A program made the position numbers and the translations under genes. Shown here piece after piece: positions 5,357 through 9,595 of a stretch of 9,595 nt of DNA. Positions within the stretch are counted from its first letter, which is position 1, and every line of letters starts with the position of its first letter. Below the pieces are notes generated by a model. It worked only from the letters and a program-made list of their open reading frames with translations, ran no database searches and was not told the origin of the DNA. The DNA comes from Acidobacteriota bacterium (lineage in GTDB: Bacteria; Acidobacteriota; Terriglobia; Bryobacterales; Bryobacteraceae), in assembly GCA_947466555.1 (NCBI GenBank), contig CANIFK010000149.1:1-9595 (forward strand), written 5' to 3'.

Positions 5357-6479
5357 CAGCCACGTTCTTCCGCGCCTGCGCCTGATACGTCCCCGGTATC
5401 GCCGCGCACTGCGAGTTGAACTGCAACGCGTCCAAAATGCGCTTCCGATCCCCCTTCGGATCCCCCAACTTGAAATTCGCCAGCCCCAAATGAAACAGCG
5501 TCTCCGCCGTCAACTCCTTGTTGTCTTTCAATAGCGGCAACGCCGCCCGCAACTGCGTGTCCACCTCCGCCCACTTCTGCTCCCCGGCCGCCATCATTCC
5601 CAACATCCACCGCGAAACCCCAAGCTTCAAATTCACACTCTTCGTCCAATCCGCCTCGCTCATCCCCGCCGGCGCCTTCTTCCCCGGCATGATCTCAATC
5701 AACTTCCGTGCATACCCCGCCGCCTTCGCCTTCTCCTGCTTCCCGTAAGCCCGCCCCGCCGCGAAGATCAGCATGTCGTCATTGGTATCGTTCTTCTTCA
5801 ACTCCTCTTCCGCAATCGCCTGCGCCTTGTCCAGGTTCCCCGCCTGCTGATACGCCACAAACAACGGCCCCCGCAACTGCTGGTTGTACTCGGCCCCCGG
5901 GCTCCGCGCCGCCAGCAATTCAGCCAGCGCAATCTTCTCCGCCGGCGCCGCGGCCTGTGTCGCCTGCGCATACAACACGTAGTCGCAATACGTGTCCACC
6001 TGCTTCGCGTAAGCTACATTGGCTTCCCAATGCTTAGCCTCCTCCTCCCCACTTGGCTTGGCCGACGCCACCACCCGCCGCGCCGCGTCCGACGTCGCCA
6101 CCGCCCACTTTTTAATCAACCCCGCGTCCTTCTTCCCCTCCGCCGCTTTCAAATTCCCCTGCGCCACCGGCACGTCATCGGCATCGTCCGCCAACACCCT
6201 CTCCCCCGCCGCCAGGGCTTTATCAAACGCCCCCTGCTTCAAATACTCCGCCTGCATCTCGCCCAGCGCCCAAGTCGCCGACTCATGCTTCGCAAACTTC
6301 TCCACAAACTGTTCCAACAGCGCCAGCCGCTTCCCCCCGTCCGTCTCATCGGTAGCCTGCTTCAGCAGCACTCCCTCCGGATGGTCCGTGTCCACCGTCA
6401 ATCGCCGTTTCGCCGCCTCCCCAGGCATCGAAACAATCAGGAAAAGGGCGCCCAGCGCCAGCAATCGAACCTTCGTCAT
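5328..6479 (-). CDS. Secreted alpha-helical (TPR-like) repeat protein
   Basis: The 383-aa product begins MTKVRLLALGALFLIVSMPG, a signal peptide with likely cleavage near EA-AK (about residue 23). The rest is helix-forming, rich in Ala, Lys and Glu, with paired helices spaced like tetratricopeptide repeats: AEYLKQGAFDKALAAGERVL, VAYQQAGNLDKAQAIAEEEL and LFHLGLANFKLGDPKGDRKR all show the A--Y---G-FDKA layout. This suggests a periplasmic or surface scaffold mediating protein contacts; no enzyme motif is seen. The start at 6479 has AGGGAGA 7 nt upstream, a good ribosome binding site. The gene diverges from the dipeptidase across a 70-bp gap and overlaps the 184-aa gene tail to tail by 29 bp. TPR calls from sequence inspection are approximate; other alpha-solenoid types are possible. 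Confidence 0.75.
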   Translation of the reverse strand: MTKVRLLALGALFLIVSMPGEAAKRRLTVDTDHPEGVLLKQATDETDGGKRLALLEQFVEKFAKHESATWALGEMQAEYLKQGAFDKALAAGERVLADDADDVPVAQGNLKAAEGKKDAGLIKKWAVATSDAARRVVASAKPSGEEEAKHWEANVAYAKQVDTYCDYVLYAQATQAAAPAEKIALAELLAARSPGAEYNQQLRGPLFVAYQQAGNLDKAQAIAEEELKKNDTNDDMLIFAAGRAYGKQEKAKAAGYARKLIEIMPGKKAPAGMSEADWTKSVNLKLGVSRWMLGMMAAGEQKWAEVDTQLRAALPLLKDNKELTAETLFHLGLANFKLGDPKGDRKRILDALQFNSQCAAIPGTYQAQARKNVAAIRGQYRIQ

Positions 6480-6494
6480 GGAAGAATCTCCCTA

Positions 6495-6516
6495 CAAAAT
6501 TCTTTTGGAAAATTCT
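6495..6516. promoter_or_regulatory. AT-rich repeated motif between divergent genes, possible operator
   Basis: AAAATTCT occurs at 6496-6503 and 6509-6516, 13 bp apart. The first copy is also part of a small dyad, CAAAA TTC TTTTG (6495-6507). It lies in the only AT-rich gap between the helical-repeat gene and the dipeptidase operon, so it may hold a regulator site or promoter parts for both directions. No known binding consensus is recognised. Confidence 0.3.
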
Positions 6517-6536
6517 ATGCCAACCCCGCCGTCAGT

Positions 6537-6542
6537 TACAAT
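6537..6542 (+). promoter_or_regulatory. Candidate -10 element (TACAAT) of the dipeptidase operon
   Basis: TACAAT ends 7 nt before the ATG at 6550, placing the transcript start at or beside the start codon. The sequence between (ACCCGCC) has no Shine-Dalgarno. No clear -35 box is visible. Confidence 0.35.
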
Positions 6543-6549
6543 ACCCGCC

Positions 6550-7719
6550 ATGACACGTAGCGTGGCCATCTTCCTCCTAGCCGCTCTCGCCCTCCCCGCC
6601 CAGGATCGATACGCAAAGCTCATGCGCGACATCCTCATCTTCGACGCCCACATCGATACCCCCCGCTACTTCCTCGACGAAGGCTACCGCCTCCGCGACG
6701 AACACAAATACTACGAGCTCGACATCCCCCGCATGCGAAAAGGAAAGCTGGGCGCCGTCATGTTCGGCATCTACGCCCAGCCCCAGGACTTCCCCCCCGA
6801 ACGCTGGCTCCCGCGCTCCCTCGAAGTCATCGACGCTCTCCACACCGAAGTCGCCGCCAACGCGAAGGACATGGAGTTCGCCTACACCGCCGCCGACGTC
6901 GAACGAATCCATAAACAAGGCAAACTCGCCGCCATGGCCTCTCTCGAAGGCGGCCACCTCATCGGCGATTCCCTCGGCGTCCTCCGCGCCTTCCACCGCC
7001 TGGGCATCCGCTACATGACCCTCGCTCACTTCGCCTCCAACAGCTTTGCGGACTCCATGACCGGCGAAAAACTTCACACCGGTCTCTCCAAATTCGGCAA
7101 GGAACTGGTCGGCGAAATGAACCGCATCGGCATGATCGTCGACGTCTCCCACATCTCCGACAAAGCGGTCCTCGACGCCGTCGAATTCTCCCGCTCCCCA
7201 GTCATCGCCAGCCACTCCTCCTCCCTCGCCATGGCCCCCATCGTCCGCAACATGCCCGACAACGTCATAGCGGCCATCGGCAAACGCGGCGGCGTCATCT
7301 GCATCAACTTCCACGCCGGCTATCTCGACAAAGCCGCCTACAGCGTCTACTTCAAAAACCGCCCCGCGCGCGACGCCGAGATCAAAGCCATCACCGCCAA
7401 AACCCCCATCGATTGGGACGCCGTCCGCGCCGTGCAAAAGAAGTACTTCGAAAAGATGCCCAAGGTCAGCTACACCGAACTCCTGAAACACATCGACCAC
7501 ATCGCCAAAACCGCCGGTGTCGACGCCGTCGGCCTCGGCTCCGATTTCGACGGCATCTCCGGCATGGCCCCCGTCGGCATGGAAGACGTCTCCAAATATC
7601 CAGTCCTCGTCAAAGGCCTGATCGACATGGGCTATTCCGACGCCGACATCCGCAAAATCATGGGCCAGAATCTCCTCCGCGTGCTCCGTCAAAATGAAGA
7701 GGTCGCAAAACAAAAATGA
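6550..7719 (+). CDS. Exported membrane-dipeptidase-type enzyme (peptidase family M19)
   Basis: The 389-aa product begins MTRSVAIFLLAALALPAQ, a signal peptide, then the M19 barrel. Zinc-site residues line up with human renal dipeptidase: H34 and D36 (FDAHID), E133 (LEGGH), H201 (VDVSHIS), H222 (ASHSS) and D332 (GSDFDG). R233 before Asn (VRNMPD) matches substrate-binding R230. All key residues are present, so it should be active, cleaving dipeptides with broad specificity (including D-residue or dehydropeptides in known members) outside the cytoplasm. The start at 6550 is chosen for the signal peptide; an in-frame ATG at 6517 would add 11 polar residues. It is the first gene of a plus-strand operon, and its TGA overlaps the next ATG (ATGA). 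Confidence 0.92.
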   Translation: MTRSVAIFLLAALALPAQDRYAKLMRDILIFDAHIDTPRYFLDEGYRLRDEHKYYELDIPRMRKGKLGAVMFGIYAQPQDFPPERWLPRSLEVIDALHTEVAANAKDMEFAYTAADVERIHKQGKLAAMASLEGGHLIGDSLGVLRAFHRLGIRYMTLAHFASNSFADSMTGEKLHTGLSKFGKELVGEMNRIGMIVDVSHISDKAVLDAVEFSRSPVIASHSSSLAMAPIVRNMPDNVIAAIGKRGGVICINFHAGYLDKAAYSVYFKNRPARDAEIKAITAKTPIDWDAVRAVQKKYFEKMPKVSYTELLKHIDHIAKTAGVDAVGLGSDFDGISGMAPVGMEDVSKYPVLVKGLIDMGYSDADIRKIMGQNLLRVLRQNEEVAKQK

Positions 7720-8909
7720 ACCGCCGCCAATTCCTCGCCGCCACCGCCGTGGCGCCATTCGCCCTAGCCCAGGGCCCAAAGAAGCGCATCGCCTGCCTCA
7801 GCTCCACCTACCACGTTCGCAGCCACTCCGATAACTTCATCACCCGCTTCCTCGAAGGCTATTGGATCCACGAACAGCACTACGACGCGCCCTTCCAAGT
7901 CGCCTCCCTCTGGATGGACCAGATCCACCCCGGCGACATCGGCCAGCGTCTCAGCACCGCCTACAACTTCCCCGTATCCAAATCCATCGCCGACGCGCTC
8001 ACCCTCGGCACCGGCAAACTCGCCGTCGATGGCGTCGTCATCGTCTGCGAACACGGCGAGTATCCCCACAACGAACTGCAACAGCAACTCTACCCCCGCT
8101 ACGAGTTTTTCGAACAAGTCGTCAACGTCTTCAAACAGTCCGGCAAAACCTGCCCCGTCTTCACCGACAAACATCTCTCCTACGACTGGAAAAAGGCACA
8201 ACAAATGGTCGCCTGGTCGAAGGAGTTGAAGTTCCCCATGATGGCCGGCTCCAGCGTCCCCGTCACATTCCGCCGCCCCGAATACGACCCGCCACTAAAC
8301 AGCGAAATGGAATCGGCCTTGAGCATCGGCGGCGGCTGGATCGCCGACGGCGGCATCTTCCACATCCTCGAAACCCTGCAAGCCTTCGTCGAACGCCGCA
8401 AGGGCGGGGAAGTGGGCGTCAAATCCGTCCAGCTCCTCAAGAACGAAGAAGTCTGGAAAGCCGCCGAACAGGGCCTCTGGCGCCGCGATCTTCTGGATGC
8501 CGCCCTCGCCCGCCAACAAAAGCCGACCAACAAACGCCCCGAAGAAGGCACCGCCGTCCTCGGCCTCGTCGAATACCGCGACGGTTTCAAAGCCGCCACC
8601 CTCGCCCTCGCCAACGTCAGTGAATACATCGTCGCCGTCAAACCCAAAGGCGCCCCGCCGCAAGCCACCCTCTGCTACATCCCCATCGAAAACTCGAACA
8701 ACTTCTCCAACCTCGTCCACGGCATCACGCAAATGATTTCGACCGGCAAACCCGCCATCGATATCCGCCGCACGCTCCTCGTCACCGGCACCCTCGCCCG
8801 TCTCATGGAGTCCGGCGGAGCCAACGGCAAGCGCCTCGAAACGCCCGAATTGACCGTCGCCTACAAAGCCCCAAAACACAGCTGGTACGCCAAAGGAGAA
8901 GGCTCGTAA
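7716..8909 (+). CDS. Tat-exported protein of an uncharacterised family
   Basis: The 397-aa product starts MNRRQFLAATAV, a twin-arginine signal (N-RR-QFL), cleaved near LAQ-GP at residue 19-20, so it is folded in the cytoplasm and exported through Tat, often a sign of a bound cofactor. The mature part begins KKRIACLSS with an alpha/beta pattern. Conserved-looking blocks are VDGVVIVCEHGEYP (104-117), YPRYEFF (126-132), FTDKHLSYDW (149-158) and MAGSSVPVTFR (about 176-186). I recall similar proteins in Acidobacteria and Planctomycetes annotated as hypothetical or loosely as Gfo/Idh/MocA-like, but I see no GxGxxG nucleotide motif near the N-terminus, so I do not assign oxidoreductase function. Cys, His, Glu and Asp residues in these blocks could bind a metal. 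The start codon overlaps the dipeptidase stop, implying translational coupling. Confidence 0.8.
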   Translation: MNRRQFLAATAVAPFALAQGPKKRIACLSSTYHVRSHSDNFITRFLEGYWIHEQHYDAPFQVASLWMDQIHPGDIGQRLSTAYNFPVSKSIADALTLGTGKLAVDGVVIVCEHGEYPHNELQQQLYPRYEFFEQVVNVFKQSGKTCPVFTDKHLSYDWKKAQQMVAWSKELKFPMMAGSSVPVTFRRPEYDPPLNSEMESALSIGGGWIADGGIFHILETLQAFVERRKGGEVGVKSVQLLKNEEVWKAAEQGLWRRDLLDAALARQQKPTNKRPEEGTAVLGLVEYRDGFKAATLALANVSEYIVAVKPKGAPPQATLCYIPIENSNNFSNLVHGITQMISTGKPAIDIRRTLLVTGTLARLMESGGANGKRLETPELTVAYKAPKHSWYAKGEGS

Positions 8910-8911
8910 TC

Positions 8912-9595
8912 ATGGCACTCCCCCTCGCCCCCAACGCCGAACTCAAACAGCTCGCCACCGGCTTCGCCCTCGCCGAGGGCCCCGTCTACAGCCGCCGCGG
9001 CTATCTCCTCTTCACCGACATCCGCAATCAGCGAATCCACAAATGGGAGAACGGCAATCTCTCCACCATCCGTGAAAACAGCAACAAAGCCAACGGCCTC
9101 ACCTTCGATCACCAAGGTCGCCTCCTCACCGCCGAAGGCGGTGGCCGCGTCACCAGAACCGAGAAGAGCGGCGCCATCACCGTCCTAGCCGACAAAGACC
9201 TCAAAGGCCCCAACGACATCGTCTATGCCATCGACGGCAGCATCTATTTCACCGATCTCCCCGCCGGCAAAGTCTACCAAATAACCAGAACCGGCCAACT
9301 CCGAGTAGTCGCCGAAACCGCCGGCCCCAACGGCCTCGCCCTCTCCCCCAACCAGCAGCACCTCTATATCGCCGACTACCGCACCGGCCCCGTCACCGTC
9401 CACGAAATCGAGCCCGACGGCCGCCTCAAACCCGGCAAGCCCTTCGCCCCTCTAACCGTCGACGGCCTCAAAACCGACGAGTCCGGCAACGTCTGGATGG
9501 CCGCCCCCGAAGGCATCACGGTGCACACCGCCAAAGGCGAGCCACTAGGGACAATCAAAACTCCCGAACGCCCCACGAACCTGGCCTTCAGCGGC
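8912..9595 (+). CDS. SMP-30/gluconolactonase/LRE family protein, 3' end beyond the window
   Basis: The first 228 codons show the six-bladed SMP-30 propeller: FALAEGPVY (E22, metal ligand), ANGLTFD, GPNDIVY (N101), GPNGLALSP (N140), then VDGLKTDESGNVWMA (D184, metal ligand, with D189). These correspond to the divalent-cation site of SMP-30/gluconolactonases, which hydrolyse aldonolactones to sugar acids; many bacterial paralogues have other or unknown substrates. No signal peptide is visible after MALPLAPNAEL, so it is probably cytoplasmic, unlike the two upstream products. The start lies 2 nt after the previous TAA. A GGAG (8895-8898, 13 nt away) or GAAGG (8898-8902, 9 nt) can serve as ribosome binding site. 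It is third in the dipeptidase operon and continues past the right edge. Confidence 0.9.
   Translation, partial: MALPLAPNAELKQLATGFALAEGPVYSRRGYLLFTDIRNQRIHKWENGNLSTIRENSNKANGLTFDHQGRLLTAEGGGRVTRTEKSGAITVLADKDLKGPNDIVYAIDGSIYFTDLPAGKVYQITRTGQLRVVAETAGPNGLALSPNQQHLYIADYRTGPVTVHEIEPDGRLKPGKPFAPLTVDGLKTDESGNVWMAAPEGITVHTAKGEPLGTIKTPERPTNLAFSG

Noticed and set aside
6577..7779. 400-codon minus-strand frame opposite the dipeptidase
   Set aside because: Same antisense artefact; the plus-strand M19 motifs are complete.

Overview
The window reads as high-GC chromosomal DNA from a soil-type bacterium. The set of proteins (FG-GAP surface protein, secreted amidohydrolase/deacetylase-type enzyme, M19 dipeptidase, a Tat-exported uncharacterised family, SMP-30 lactonase, IS6 remnants) resembles Acidobacteriota of the Solibacter/Bryobacter type. 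That placement is inference from protein style, not a database match. I see no CRISPR array, rRNA, tRNA, phage or recognisable defence system.

Layout. (1) 1-988, minus strand: the 5' part of a secreted FG-GAP beta-propeller protein with a TTG start, running off the left edge. (2) 989-2615: a scarred stretch. A decayed IS6-family transposase lies in two pieces on opposite strands, 1063-1407 on plus and 2250-2404 on minus, with an IS6-type terminal repeat at 2234-2247. The second piece begins at almost exactly the point of the protein where the first ends. Between the pieces are a small chimeric ORF and a 215-aa membrane protein. To the right are a 3' gene remnant and its intrinsic terminator. 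(3) 2628-3914: an exported metal-dependent amidohydrolase (plus). (4) 3916-4800: a pirin (minus), tail to tail with the amidohydrolase. (5) 4802-5356: an unknown 184-aa protein (plus), head to head with pirin. (6) 5328-6479: a secreted helical-repeat (TPR-like) protein (minus), overlapping the unknown gene at the 3' ends. (7) 6550-9595: a plus-strand operon of an exported M19 dipeptidase, a Tat-exported unknown protein starting inside the dipeptidase stop codon (ATGA), and an SMP-30/gluconolactonase-type enzyme cut by the right edge.

How the genes work together. Several products are exported and hydrolytic (amidohydrolase, dipeptidase), which fits scavenging of peptides, N-acyl compounds or sugar derivatives outside the cytoplasm. 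No complete pathway can be read.

The most notable structural signal is that the plus strand is C-rich nearly everywhere, whichever strand is coding, except between the two transposase halves, where it is strongly G-rich. Together with the complementary IS6 halves, this points to an inversion of about 1 kb with one breakpoint inside the transposase gene. The other recurring signal is a -10-like hexamer 5 to 10 bases before the start codon of three genes that lack a Shine-Dalgarno sequence, suggesting leaderless or near-leaderless transcripts.
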